Shown here: in pieces, positions 33,785-41,775 of the stretch
Numbering within the stretch: position 1 is the stretch's first letter
Layout of the letters: every line of letters begins with the position of its first letter
NCBI RefSeq assembly: GCF_000024865.1
Contig: NC_013595.1
Coordinates: 6,820,001 to 6,884,000, forward strand
DNA: 64,000 nt
Direction: 5' to 3'
From: Streptosporangium roseum DSM 43021
GTDB lineage: Bacteria; Actinomycetota; Actinomycetes; Streptosporangiales; Streptosporangiaceae
The notes under the pieces: generated by a model
The model's input: only the letters and a program-made list of their open reading frames with translations
Told to the model about the DNA's origin: nothing
Databases searched by the model: none
Position numbers and translations under genes: made by a program

Positions 33785-34143
33785 ACGGCAGGCTTCTGCT
33801 GGACGAGATGTTCCCGCCTCCGCTCGCCGAGAGTCTCCGCGAGCGGGGGCACGACGTCGTCGCACTCGTCGAACGCCCCGGGGGCCCGGGACTTCCCGAT
33901 TCCCAGGTGCTGGATCTGGCAGTGGCGGAACGCCGCTGCCTGCTCACCGAGAACGTCCGTGATTTCGAGATCCTCCGGGCACGGCGACTCCACGACGGAC
34001 ACCCCTGCGCGGGTCTGCTCTACAGCGGTCCACACCGCTTTCCGAGAACCAAGACCGCGATCGGCCGGCTGATCGCGGTCCTGGACGGGCTCCTCTCCGA
34101 GGAGAGGCTGCCCGCTTCCGGTCAGGTGGACTGGCTGGTTTAG
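33781..34143 (+). CDS. DUF5615 PIN-like protein (candidate toxin)
   Basis: 120 residues. The PIN-like fold shows RLLLDEMFPPPLAESLRERG (N-terminal LLDE with metal-binding acids), GLPDSQVLDLAVAERRCLLT and ENVRDFEIL. Nuclease activity is expected for PIN folds but not shown for DUF5615. GTG start inside the preceding stop (4-bp overlap). It forms a second toxin-antitoxin-like module 7.5 kb from the PemK pair. Confidence 0.78.
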   Translation: MNGRLLLDEMFPPPLAESLRERGHDVVALVERPGGPGLPDSQVLDLAVAERRCLLTENVRDFEILRARRLHDGHPCAGLLYSGPHRFPRTKTAIGRLIAVLDGLLSEERLPASGQVDWLV

Positions 34144-34415
34144 GCAACGGATCAGCGGCCGATCACGGGCTGTCGAGCCCGGTCCTGGATCCTTCCCCAC
34201 CATCGCCGCCGGCCCCGCCATCGGGCATTCCCCTGCCCGAGCCGGTCGGCGGAGCGGTTGATCGTACGGCGCGGGCCTTGCCGTACGGCTCCCCGCACAC
34301 TTCCTTTCATCGGACCTTTCCCTTCGAATGGGAGTGATTCGACCCACCTGGTCATATATTTCCCTAAATAGATCGGATCGCTGCTATAACGGGCTACGAC
34401 CTATGGAGGAACCTC

Positions 34416-34730
34416 ATGCGCGTGGCGTTGCACACCCGGATCAGGCCGGGCAAGGAGTCGGAGTACGAGCAGGCGCACCGGGAGGTGCCCCCCGAGCTGG
34501 TGGAGGCGATCAAGAAGGGCGGCGCGCACGAGTGGACGATCTGGCGCAGCGGCCTGGAGCTCTTCCACGTGATCGACTGTGACGACTACGAGGCGCTGCT
34601 CGCCTCGCTGGCCGGCCTGCCGGTGAACATCGCCTGGCAGGCCCGGATGGACGAGTTGCTGGAGGTCGCCCACGACTACTCCGCCGACGGCGGCGGCAAG
34701 GGCCTCCCGGCGGTCTGGCAGCTCGCCTGA
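34416..34730 (+). CDS. L-rhamnose mutarotase family protein
   Basis: 104 residues, a ferredoxin-like fold enzyme that interconverts sugar anomers. The catalytic Tyr and His of RhaM are matched by Tyr 17 and His 21 (ESEYEQAHREV). EWTIWRSGLELFHVIDCDDY and a late IAWQARMDELLEV complete the family pattern. Strong GGAGG 6 nt before ATG, with a TATAAC hexamer upstream at about 34395. No rhamnose genes are near, so it is an orphan and may serve another deoxysugar such as fucose. Confidence 0.85.
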   Translation: MRVALHTRIRPGKESEYEQAHREVPPELVEAIKKGGAHEWTIWRSGLELFHVIDCDDYEALLASLAGLPVNIAWQARMDELLEVAHDYSADGGGKGLPAVWQLA

Positions 34731-34761
34731 GCCGTCCCGCCCTGGACGGTCATCCCAGCGC

Positions 34762-34913
34762 CCCGGGACGGTGTCATCCCGTGCCGTCCGTACGAGGTCG
34801 CCGTGTCCCGGCCGGGACGGCGTCGCCCCGGCCGGCCGTACAGCGTGTCACCGTGCCCCCGGCCGGGACGGTGTCATCCCGTGCCGGCCGTACGGCGTGT
34901 CACCGTGTCCCCG
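34762..34913. repeat. Three imperfect about 50-bp tandem repeats
   Basis: Copies anchored on GGGACGG at 34765, 34814 and 34865, each with CCGTACG-like and GTGTCACCGTG-like segments at matching offsets. They fill the gap between the mutarotase and DUF2809 genes. GC-rich minisatellite; no coding frame persists through it with family similarity. Confidence 0.65.
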
Positions 34914-34943
34914 GCCGCGCGGTGTGCTCGTTATCGTGAGCGG

Positions 34944-35396
34944 GTGTCCCCCGCTCTCCAGACCCGCCTGTCCCCCGCTCTCCGCGCCCGCCTGCCCGCC
35001 GCGCTCGCGGCCGTCGCAACCGTCGCAGCCGGGCTCACGGTCCGCGCGGTCACCGGCGGCTGGTTCGGCAAGTACGCCGGTGACGCCCTCTACACCGTGC
35101 TCGTCCACGCGCTGATCGTGCTGGTGCTCCCCCGGGTCCCGCCGGTCCGCGCCGCGGCCGGCGCGCTGGCGTTCAGCTGGGCGGTCGAGCTCGCCCAGCT
35201 CACCCCCGTCCCGGCCGCGCTGTCGGAGGCCAGCGTGCTGGCCAGGCTGGTGCTCGGCAGCACCTTCGGCGCCGCCGACCTCGTCGCCTACGCCGCCGGA
35301 GCCGCTCTCGCCGCGACGGCGCACGCCCTCGTCCGCCGCGCTCCGTCACGCCGTAGTGGTCAACGGCCGGCCGTATCATTTCGAGACCATGCCTGA
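34944..35396 (+). CDS. DUF2809 membrane protein
   Basis: 150 residues, four predicted membrane helices. Family hallmarks are GGWFGKYAGDALYTVLVHALI, AFSWAVELAQLTPVPA and VLGSTFGAADLVAYAAGA. Function unknown. The start is uncertain: I chose the GTG directly before SPALQ, because the upstream part of the frame is repeat-derived. The end overlaps the DNA glycosylase start by 8 bp. Confidence 0.75.
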   Translation: MSPALQTRLSPALRARLPAALAAVATVAAGLTVRAVTGGWFGKYAGDALYTVLVHALIVLVLPRVPPVRAAAGALAFSWAVELAQLTPVPAALSEASVLARLVLGSTFGAADLVAYAAGAALAATAHALVRRAPSRRSGQRPAVSFRDHA

Positions 35397-36198
35397 AGGA
35401 CACACCATCCATCGCCTGGCCGCGCAGTACCGGCAGGCGTTCGGCGGCCGAGTGGTGCGCGCCGAGAGCCCGCAGGGGCGGTTCGCCGCCGGGGCCCACC
35501 AGATCGACGGGCGGGTGCTCCGGGAGACCGACGCGCACGGCAAGCATCTGCTGCTCGGATTCGACGACGACCGCTGGCTCCACGTGCACCTGGGCATCTA
35601 CGGCAAAAGCGCCTTCGGCCCGGCTCCGGCGCCCGCGCCGACGGGTGCGGTACGGCTGCGCCTGAGCAACGCGGAGGAATACGCCGACCTGCGCGGGCCC
35701 AACACCTGCGAGCTGCTGGATCCGGCCGAGAAGAAGGCGCTGCACGCCAGGCTCGGGCCGGATCCGCTGCGCGCCGACGCCGATCCGGAGCTCGCCTGGC
35801 GGCGGATCGGCCGCAGCCGCACCTCCATCGGCGTCCTGCTGATGGACCAGTCGGTCGTCGCGGGGGTGGGCAACATCTACCGCGCCGAGGCGCTGTTCCG
35901 GGAGGGCGTCGACCCGTCCCGCCCCGGCCGCGACCTCACCCACGGGCAGTGGAAGGCCATCTGGGCCGACCTGGTGGCGCTGATGGCCGACGGGGTGCGG
36001 GTGGGCCGGATCGACACGGTCAGGCCCGAGCACACCCCGGAGGCGATGGGGCGTCCGCCCCGCGTCGACGACCACGGCGGCGAGGTCTACGTCTACCGCC
36101 GTTCGGGCATGCCCTGCTTCCTGTGCGGCGGCGAGGTCCGCACCGGGGTGCTCGCCGGCCGCAACCTCTTCTGGTGCCCGGCCTGCCAGACCACGTGA
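35389..36198 (+). CDS. DNA glycosylase/AP lyase, Nei2-type endonuclease VIII
   Basis: 269 residues. N-terminal PEGHTIH gives the catalytic Pro 2 and Glu 3 after Met removal. SVVAGVGNIYRAEALF is the helix-two-turn-helix with the conserved Asn, and the C-terminal zinc finger is CFLCGG...CPACQ. It excises oxidised bases and cleaves the abasic strand. The start overlaps the end of DUF2809 by 8 bp. Its TGA stop directly abuts the stop of the convergent dapA-like gene (TGATCA serves both). Confidence 0.92.
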   Translation: MPEGHTIHRLAAQYRQAFGGRVVRAESPQGRFAAGAHQIDGRVLRETDAHGKHLLLGFDDDRWLHVHLGIYGKSAFGPAPAPAPTGAVRLRLSNAEEYADLRGPNTCELLDPAEKKALHARLGPDPLRADADPELAWRRIGRSRTSIGVLLMDQSVVAGVGNIYRAEALFREGVDPSRPGRDLTHGQWKAIWADLVALMADGVRVGRIDTVRPEHTPEAMGRPPRVDDHGGEVYVYRRSGMPCFLCGGEVRTGVLAGRNLFWCPACQTT

Positions 36199-37065
36199 TC
36201 ACAGAAGGCGCGCGGCCGCCTCGATCGAGGCCTGGCCGGCGGGGACCAGCGGGAGGCGGACCGAGGCGGTGGGGATCAGTCCCCGGGCGTGCAGCACTCC
36301 CTTGATCACCGTGGGGTTGGGTTCGGCGAACATGCTCGCCGACATGGCGGAGAGCCGGTGGCCCAGTGCGCGCGCGTGGGCGACGTCGCCGGAGTGCCAG
36401 GCCTCCACCAGCTCGACGAAGCGGCCGGTGTGCAGGTGGGCCGAGGCGAGGATGCCGCCGGGGGCGCCCAGCGCGAGCAGGGCGGAGAAGAAGGGGTCGT
36501 CCCCGGCGAGCACCGCGAAGTCCTCAGGCAGGTCGGCCAGCAGGGTGACGGTGTCCTGGTCGACGCCGCCGACCGCGTGCTTGACCCCGGTCACCATGGG
36601 CAGCTCTCCCAGCCGGCGCAGGGTGGCCGCGCCCACCGACTGACCCGTCCGGTAGGGGATGTTGTAGACGATCAGCGGCACCGGGCTCTGCTCGGCCAGC
36701 ACGGTGAAGTGGGCGAGCACCCCGGCCTCGGACGGGCGCACGAAGGACGGCACGGTGACCAGGGCGGCGTCCGCCCGGTCCTTGAGCCCGCGCAGGGCCT
36801 CGACGGAGCTCCGGGTGTCGCTGCCCCCGGCCCCGACGACCAGCGTCACCCCCCGCTCCCGGCACACCTTGGCGCACACCTCGACGACCGCCCGCCGCTC
36901 CTCTTCGGCGAGCATGGCGACCTCGGCGGTGGTGCCGAGCGCGACCAGCCCGGCCGCTCCCTCGTCGAGCACCGCGTGCGCCAGGCCTTCGAGCGCCTCC
37001 ACGGCGATCTCGCCGTCCTCGGCGAACGGGGTGATCAGGGGAACGTAAACGCCGCGAAGTGTCAT
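36199..37065 (-). CDS. DapA-family aldolase (dihydrodipicolinate synthase/N-acetylneuraminate lyase)
   Basis: 288-residue TIM-barrel class I aldolase. GTTAE at the pyruvate pocket, Tyr in LIVYNIPYRTGQ with the following Arg kept as in DapA, and the Schiff-base Lys in MVTGVKHAVGG. ATG chosen where TLRGVYVPLITPF begins, the family N-terminus. A housekeeping dapA is more often beside dapB or RNase J genes, so this may be a paralogue. The divergent LysR gene 71 bp away probably regulates it. Confidence 0.85.
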   Translation of the reverse strand: MTLRGVYVPLITPFAEDGEIAVEALEGLAHAVLDEGAAGLVALGTTAEVAMLAEEERRAVVEVCAKVCRERGVTLVVGAGGSDTRSSVEALRGLKDRADAALVTVPSFVRPSEAGVLAHFTVLAEQSPVPLIVYNIPYRTGQSVGAATLRRLGELPMVTGVKHAVGGVDQDTVTLLADLPEDFAVLAGDDPFFSALLALGAPGGILASAHLHTGRFVELVEAWHSGDVAHARALGHRLSAMSASMFAEPNPTVIKGVLHARGLIPTASVRLPLVPAGQASIEAAARLL

Positions 37066-37136
37066 GTCCCCAGCCTCGCGGGCACTGACCATGCAGGTCC
37101 AGTTCCCGTTTCTTCCGAGACCGTTAAGCTGAACTG

Positions 37137-38123
37137 ATGCTCGATGTGCGACGCCTCCGGCTGCTCCGCGAACTGTCCTACCGGGGCACGATCGCCGCGG
37201 TCGCCGAGGCCATGACGTTCACGCCCTCCGCGGTCTCCCAGCAGCTCGCCGCGCTGGAACGGGAGGCCGGGGTGGCGCTGCTGGAGCGGACCGGCCGCCG
37301 GGTGGCGCTCACCCCCGCCGGGGTCGCGCTGGTCGGGCACGCGGAGGCCGTGCTCGAACGGCTGGAGCAGGCGTCGGCGGAGCTGGCGGCCGCGCACACG
37401 GGTCTGGTCGGCGCCATCAGGGTCGGCGCCTTCCCGACCGCGACCCGCACCATCCTGCCCGCCGCCCTGGCCGCCCTGGGCCGTGACCATCCCGGGCTGG
37501 AACCGATGGTGGACGAGATCGACCCCGCCGAGGTGGCCCCCCGGCTCCGGACCGGCGACCTGGACGTCGCCCTCGTCCACGAGTACGACTTCGTCCCGGC
37601 CCTCCCCGACCTCGCGCTGGACGCCGAGCCCCTGCTGGAGGAGCCCATGTATCTCGCCTCCGGTGACGCCGGCGAATCGCCCGCGCGGCGGCGCGGCACG
37701 TCCGGCGGGGCCCTGGTACGGCACGGCGGCACCTCCGGCGGCGCCGGTGACTCCCCCGCACGGCACGGCGCCGTCGACGTCCTGGCGCGGTGGCGCGACG
37801 CCTCCTGGATCGTCTCCAAGCCCGGCACGCTCTGCCACACGATGACCGTGCGGGCCTGCCAGGCCGCCGGGTTCGCCCCCCGGATCCGCCACCACATCGA
37901 CGACTTCGCCACCGTGCTGGCGATGGTCGCGGTCGGTCAGGGCGTGGCGCTGGTGCCGGAGCTGGGCGCGGCCGACCCGCCCGGCGGCGTCCGGCTCACC
38001 GAGCTGCCGATGCGCCGCCGCACCCAGATCGCCTTCCGCCGGGGGGCCTCGGCCCACCCGGCCGTCGCCGCCTTCACCACCGCGCTGCGGTCCTCGCTCC
38101 CCGGCGACCGTCACGCCCGGTAG
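37137..38123 (+). CDS. LysR-family transcriptional regulator
   Basis: 328 residues. The winged HTH at the N-terminus (VAEAMTFTPSAVSQQLAALE) is preceded by DVRRLRLLRELSYRGTI, then a periplasmic-binding-like effector domain. Within the effector domain, at about 180-205, lies a Gly/Ser/Arg-rich insert (AGESPARRRGTSGGALVRHG and a near copy) that typical LysR proteins lack. Divergent from the dapA-like gene with a 71-bp shared promoter region, so that gene is the likely target. Confidence 0.9.
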   Translation: MLDVRRLRLLRELSYRGTIAAVAEAMTFTPSAVSQQLAALEREAGVALLERTGRRVALTPAGVALVGHAEAVLERLEQASAELAAAHTGLVGAIRVGAFPTATRTILPAALAALGRDHPGLEPMVDEIDPAEVAPRLRTGDLDVALVHEYDFVPALPDLALDAEPLLEEPMYLASGDAGESPARRRGTSGGALVRHGGTSGGAGDSPARHGAVDVLARWRDASWIVSKPGTLCHTMTVRACQAAGFAPRIRHHIDDFATVLAMVAVGQGVALVPELGAADPPGGVRLTELPMRRRTQIAFRRGASAHPAVAAFTTALRSSLPGDRHAR

Positions 38124-38171
38124 GCGCGGTAGGCGCGGGCGGGATCCCCTGCCGCCCGGCGGCGGTGGAGG

Positions 38172-39026
38172 TCACATCAGCGTGCGCGCGGTCCAGAGCT
38201 CGGGGAAGATCTCACGTCGCATGCTCCGCTCCAGCCAGCTCAGGCCGCTCGACCCGCCGGATCCCGGCTTGGCCCCCATCGAGCGGCGCACCGCCATCAG
38301 GTGCCGGTACCGCCAGTCGGAGAACTGCGTCGCCAGGTCGGTCAGCGCTTCAGCCAGCGGCGCGAGCGGCCCGCCGTACACCTCGGCCCAGACCGCCTCG
38401 ACGTCGGAGCGGGGCTCGTAGTCGGCGGCGTAGTCGCGCTCCACCGCCTCGCGCGGGATCGCGTAGCCCTGCCGGGCGAGGAAGGCGAGCACCGAGTCGT
38501 ACAGGCTCGGCCGGGCCAGCGCCTCGGCGAGCTCACTGTAGGCCTCGGGGTTGCGGCGGTGCGGGCGGATGAGCGCCTCGGACTTGTTGCCGAGCAGGAA
38601 CTCCACGTGCCGGTAGAGAGCCGACTGGAAGCCCGACGCCTCACCGAGCGCGTCACGGAACTGGTTGAACTGCGCGGGGGTGAGCCAGCTGAGCGACGCC
38701 CACGCGGCGTTGAGCGCCTCGAAGTGCCGGACCGTCCGCTTGATCGTCACGGTCGCGGTGGCGGCGTCGTCATCGTCGAGCTGCCGCTGGGCGAGCTGCC
38801 ACTCCGAGCGGAGCAGGCCGAAGTAGAGCTCCATCACCTGGGTGGTGACCAGGAACGCGAGCTCCTCCGGGGCGTCGGTGACGGTGCGCTGGAGCCGGTG
38901 CAGGGTGGCGGTGCCGACGTAGTCGTCGTACGGCGTGGCCGCGTCGAACCCGAGCGTGGGCAGTCCCTCGTTGGCCGCGGCCCGTGTCTCCCGCTCTCGT
39001 TCGCTGAGCTGCCTGGTGCTGGTCAT
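38172..39026 (-). CDS. kynA: Tryptophan 2,3-dioxygenase
   Basis: 284-residue haem dioxygenase opening L-tryptophan to N-formylkynurenine. Diagnostic segments are YDDYVGTATLHRLQ, ELAFLVTTQVMELYFGLLRS, GEASGFQSALYRHVEFLLGN and FSDWRYRHLMAVRRSMG with the haem-region histidines. ATG chosen because AAGGAG precedes it by 6 nt; an ATG ten codons upstream lacks a site. Divergent Lrp gene upstream. No kynureninase or formamidase adjacent, so the rest of the kynurenine pathway is elsewhere. Confidence 0.92.
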   Translation of the reverse strand: MTSTRQLSERERETRAAANEGLPTLGFDAATPYDDYVGTATLHRLQRTVTDAPEELAFLVTTQVMELYFGLLRSEWQLAQRQLDDDDAATATVTIKRTVRHFEALNAAWASLSWLTPAQFNQFRDALGEASGFQSALYRHVEFLLGNKSEALIRPHRRNPEAYSELAEALARPSLYDSVLAFLARQGYAIPREAVERDYAADYEPRSDVEAVWAEVYGGPLAPLAEALTDLATQFSDWRYRHLMAVRRSMGAKPGSGGSSGLSWLERSMRREIFPELWTARTLM

Positions 39027-39067
39027 CAGTGACTCCTTGAGGTTGTTCACCTCCATGGTGGCCCGTA

Positions 39068-39096
39068 TTGACAGGTCCGGAAATAATGGGAATAAG
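39068..39096 (+). promoter_or_regulatory. Sigma70-type promoter for the Lrp-family gene
   Basis: TTGACA at 39068-39073, a 17-bp spacer, then AATAAG at 39091-39096. The -35 is perfect and the -10 partial. It points to the Lrp gene at 39164. Confidence 0.5.
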
Positions 39097-39112
39097 GCGA
39101 TTTCGAGCTTCT

Positions 39113-39130
39113 GCCTTCGGAACGGAAGGC
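39113..39130. promoter_or_regulatory. Inverted repeat in the kynA/Lrp intergenic region
   Basis: GCCTTC and GAAGGC arms separated by 6 bp, between the divergent kynA and Lrp genes and downstream of the Lrp -10 element. It is a candidate binding site for the Lrp-type regulator. Confidence 0.4.
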
Positions 39131-39163
39131 GTTGAAGTCGATCAGGCTACGAGATGACGGAGC

Positions 39164-39604
39164 GTGACGGTGGACGCGATGGACTGGGCACTGCTGGCCG
39201 AGCTGCAGGACGACGCGCGGCTGTCCTACAGCGAGCTCGCACGGCGGGTCCACATGTCGGCTCCGGCGGTCGCCGAGCGGGTGCGGCGGCTGGAGGAGTC
39301 GGGAGTGATCATCGGCTATCACGCGCGAATCGATCCGGCGCTGGCCGGGCGCGGGGTGGCCGCGCTGATCAGGATGTCGTGTTACGGGCCGCGCTGCGTG
39401 CTCCGCGACGAGCAGGCGCTGGCCTGGCCGGAGATCCTGGAGGTCCACCGGGTGACCGGCGACACCTGCTGCCTGCTGCGGGTGGCCGCCTCCTCGATGA
39501 CGGCCTTCGAGGAGCTGATCGACCGGCTCGCGCCGTACGGCCACCCGTCGAGCATGATGGTGCTCTCCAGCCCGGTCCCCTGGCGCCCGCTCTCCCCCAC
39601 CTGA
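39164..39604 (+). CDS. Lrp/AsnC-family transcriptional regulator
   Basis: 146 residues. N-terminal AsnC-type HTH (LLAELQDDARLSYSELARRV, MSAPAVAERVRRLEESGVI), then the RAM ligand domain (ILEVHRVTGDTCCLLRVAAS). GTG start. Divergent from tryptophan 2,3-dioxygenase, so it probably senses tryptophan or a related amino acid and controls kynA. The effector is inferred from position only. Confidence 0.9.
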   Translation: MTVDAMDWALLAELQDDARLSYSELARRVHMSAPAVAERVRRLEESGVIIGYHARIDPALAGRGVAALIRMSCYGPRCVLRDEQALAWPEILEVHRVTGDTCCLLRVAASSMTAFEELIDRLAPYGHPSSMMVLSSPVPWRPLSPT

Positions 39605-39634
39605 GGCCGCCCCGGAAGCCGATCGGCGGCCCGG

Positions 39635-39742
39635 TCATCCCCTGACGGCCACCATTCCGCCGTCGACGGGCAGGACGGTCCCGGTGACGTAGGAGGCGCG
39701 GTCGCCGAGCAGCCAGGCCGCGGCCCCGGCGACCTTGCCGCT
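39635..39742 (-). pseudogene. C-terminal remnant of a short-chain dehydrogenase
   Basis: Thirty-five codons and a stop read AGAAAWLLGDRASYVTGTV then LPVDGGMVAVRG, the standard SDR C-terminus. Upstream the expected PLGRxGxPEEVA segment is broken, with SRSGKV joined directly to AGAAAW. No catalytic YxxxK region is found nearby, so most of the gene is deleted. Confidence 0.65.
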
Positions 39743-39860
39743 CCGCGACACCGTCCGCCGCGAGCACCGCCCGGCCGCCGGGACCGGCCCGCATCGCGGC
39801 GGACGCGCCGATCTTCACATATGGTCCGGTCAGAGAGCGGAGGTCGGGAGGTTGAACGGC

Positions 39861-40406
39861 ATGTCATCGGAGTCCGAGCGGTTCATCGTCGTCACCGGAG
39901 GACCGGGAGCCGGCAAGAGCACCCTGATCGACCGTCTGCAGGAGGCGGGCTTCGCACGTTCGGAGGAGGCGGGCCGCGGCATCATCCAGGACCAGCTGGT
40001 GATCGGGGGCCGCGCGCTGCCCTGGATCGATCCGGACCTGTTCGCCGAGGCGATGCTCTGCTGGGAACTGCGTTCCTACCGCCTGGCGGTGGCGCGTGCC
40101 GCACCGGTCTTCTTCGACCGCGGGATCCCGGACATCGTGGGCTACCTGCGGCTCGAAGGACGCCCGGTCCCCGATCACATCCACGCCGCCGCGCAGAGGT
40201 TCCGCTACCACCGGCGCGTGCTCGTCGCGCCACCGTGGCCGGAGATCTACGAGCAGGACGACGAGCGCAGGCAGTCGTTCGAAACGGCCCGGCAGACGTA
40301 CGAGTCCATGGTCGCGGCCTACACGGAGTACGGCTACGAGCTGGTGACGCTCCCGTGCGTACCCGTCGAGGAGCGGCTCCGGTTCGTGGCCGGCTGGATC
40401 GGCTGA
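39861..40406 (+). CDS. AAA-type ATPase / nucleotide kinase-like P-loop protein
   Basis: 181 residues. Walker A is GGPGAGKST at about 13-21, followed by LIDRLQEAGFARSEEAGRGI. The DRGIPD motif is a kinase-like acidic site and PPWPEIYEQDDERRQSFE matches the AAA_28 (NadR/Ttd14-like) family. ATG with GGGAGG about 9 nt upstream. It is likely a small-molecule kinase, but the substrate is not recognisable. Stand-alone gene. Confidence 0.8.
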   Translation: MSSESERFIVVTGGPGAGKSTLIDRLQEAGFARSEEAGRGIIQDQLVIGGRALPWIDPDLFAEAMLCWELRSYRLAVARAAPVFFDRGIPDIVGYLRLEGRPVPDHIHAAAQRFRYHRRVLVAPPWPEIYEQDDERRQSFETARQTYESMVAAYTEYGYELVTLPCVPVEERLRFVAGWIG

Positions 40407-40530
40407 CCGGTCCGCCGCGCCGGCCCGGCCCGTGGGCCGCGTCCGGCAAGCGACCAGATAAAGCCGCCTTTCAGCCGCATGGCGGTGAAATATCCCAGAT
40501 GGCCGCCCGAACCTGCTTCAATGTCCAGCC

Positions 40531-41445
40531 ATGATCGCAAGGAAGCTGATGGCGGCGGCCGCTCTGGCGGTCGTGACGGTCCCCGCCTCCGCGGGGCAGG
40601 CCCAGGCTCGGACGTCGTCCTCCGCCATCTCGGTGATGAGCTGGAACGTCTGCGCGGGCACCAACCCCGGCTGCTTCTTCTACGGCAGGGACATGCGGGA
40701 GGTGGCCGTGAAGGTCGCCTGGTACGCGGTCACCCAGCCGATCAGGCCGGATGTGATCTTCCTTCAGGAGTTCTGCTCGGGTGGGACGGCCACGCTGGAG
40801 AGCCTGCTGGAGCAGAAGACCGGGCGCGCCTGGACCGTGCGGTCGTCGATCCTCACGGTGAAGGGCGGCTCGCCGAAGGTCTGCGCGCCCGACCGGCAGG
40901 GGCGGCCGCGGGGCCATACAGCCGTCACCGTCGCGGTCGCCGGCAACGCGGCCACCTTCCAGGCCCACGGACTGACCTCCCCGCCGTGGTACGTCAAGCG
41001 CATGGCGCTCTGCGCCGCGATCCCGGCCAGGAGGGTCAACGTCTGCGGCACCCACCTCAGCGCCGGCCTGTCCTACGACGACAGGGAGCCCGGCGCGCCC
41101 TTCCGGAGGAAGCAGGTCGAGGAACTGCTGGCGGCGGCGGCCAAGCCCGGCTACCGCGCCGTCTTCGGCGGGGACCTCAACCTGGCCCCGCCGGACAGCA
41201 GGCAGAGCACCGCCGCGAAAAGACGCATCCTGGCGCCCGTCTACGCGGCCTACGCCGAGTGCGACCAGAACGGCACCCGAGACGGACGGTGGACCGAGAA
41301 GCACGTCCGCGAGGACGGCAGCGTCTCGAAGCGCAAGCTCGACTACCTCTTCGCCCCCAGGGGAAGCGTGACGCGCTGCCACGTGGCCCAGGATGCCGCC
41401 CCCTCCGACCACAGGCCCATCTACGTCAAGGTCGGCCTCGGCTGA
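40531..41445 (+). CDS. Secreted endonuclease/exonuclease/phosphatase-family protein
   Basis: 304 residues with a signal peptide cleaved near AQA (about 27). The EEP fold is marked by VMSWNVCAGT, VIFLQEFCSGG (metal Glu), VCGTHLSAG, VFGGDLNLAP and DHRPIYVKV. Five or more cysteines in the exported part suggest disulfides. It probably hydrolyses extracellular nucleic acid, phospholipid or another phosphodiester, which the sequence does not resolve. Confidence 0.87.
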   Translation: MIARKLMAAAALAVVTVPASAGQAQARTSSSAISVMSWNVCAGTNPGCFFYGRDMREVAVKVAWYAVTQPIRPDVIFLQEFCSGGTATLESLLEQKTGRAWTVRSSILTVKGGSPKVCAPDRQGRPRGHTAVTVAVAGNAATFQAHGLTSPPWYVKRMALCAAIPARRVNVCGTHLSAGLSYDDREPGAPFRRKQVEELLAAAAKPGYRAVFGGDLNLAPPDSRQSTAAKRRILAPVYAAYAECDQNGTRDGRWTEKHVREDGSVSKRKLDYLFAPRGSVTRCHVAQDAAPSDHRPIYVKVGLG

Positions 41446-41474
41446 CACCGGCGCCCCGGGCGGGTCCCCCGGAC

Positions 41475-41648
41475 GGCGTCACCCTCGGGCGACTCGGCTA
41501 CGGGGCGATGCAATTGCCAGGTGCCGGCGTGCGGGGGCCGCCGCAGGACCACGGCACCTCCTCGCTCGCCCACCTGGAGGAGAACATGGCGGCGGCCGAC
41601 GTGAGCCTGTCCCGCGAGGACCTCGGCGTCCTGGACAGGCTCGCCTGA
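41475..41648 (+). pseudogene. Aldo/keto reductase gene collapsed by an internal deletion
   Basis: A single 57-codon frame contains the usual AKR N-terminal motif GRLGYGAMQLPGAGVRGPPQD fused straight to the C-terminal motif GTSSLAHLEENMAAA and REDLGVLDRLA stop. About 220 intervening codons, including the catalytic Tyr/Lys and the barrel, are missing. No start signal. The frame survived the deletion. Confidence 0.7.
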
Positions 41649-41775
41649 ACCGTCCAACACAGCGGATTGACCGGCCAAGGCATGGGACGTCCCGTGTCCG
41701 GCAAGCAGGCCGGTCGACGTTCGACGAGACCGGTCGATCTTCGGCAGGACGGGGCAAAGGTGCTCCGATGCGGCA

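Noticed and set aside
34152..34355. Minus-strand 67-codon basic frame between the DUF5615 and mutarotase genes
   Set aside because: No ribosome site, Arg-rich shadow-like composition, no similarity recognised.
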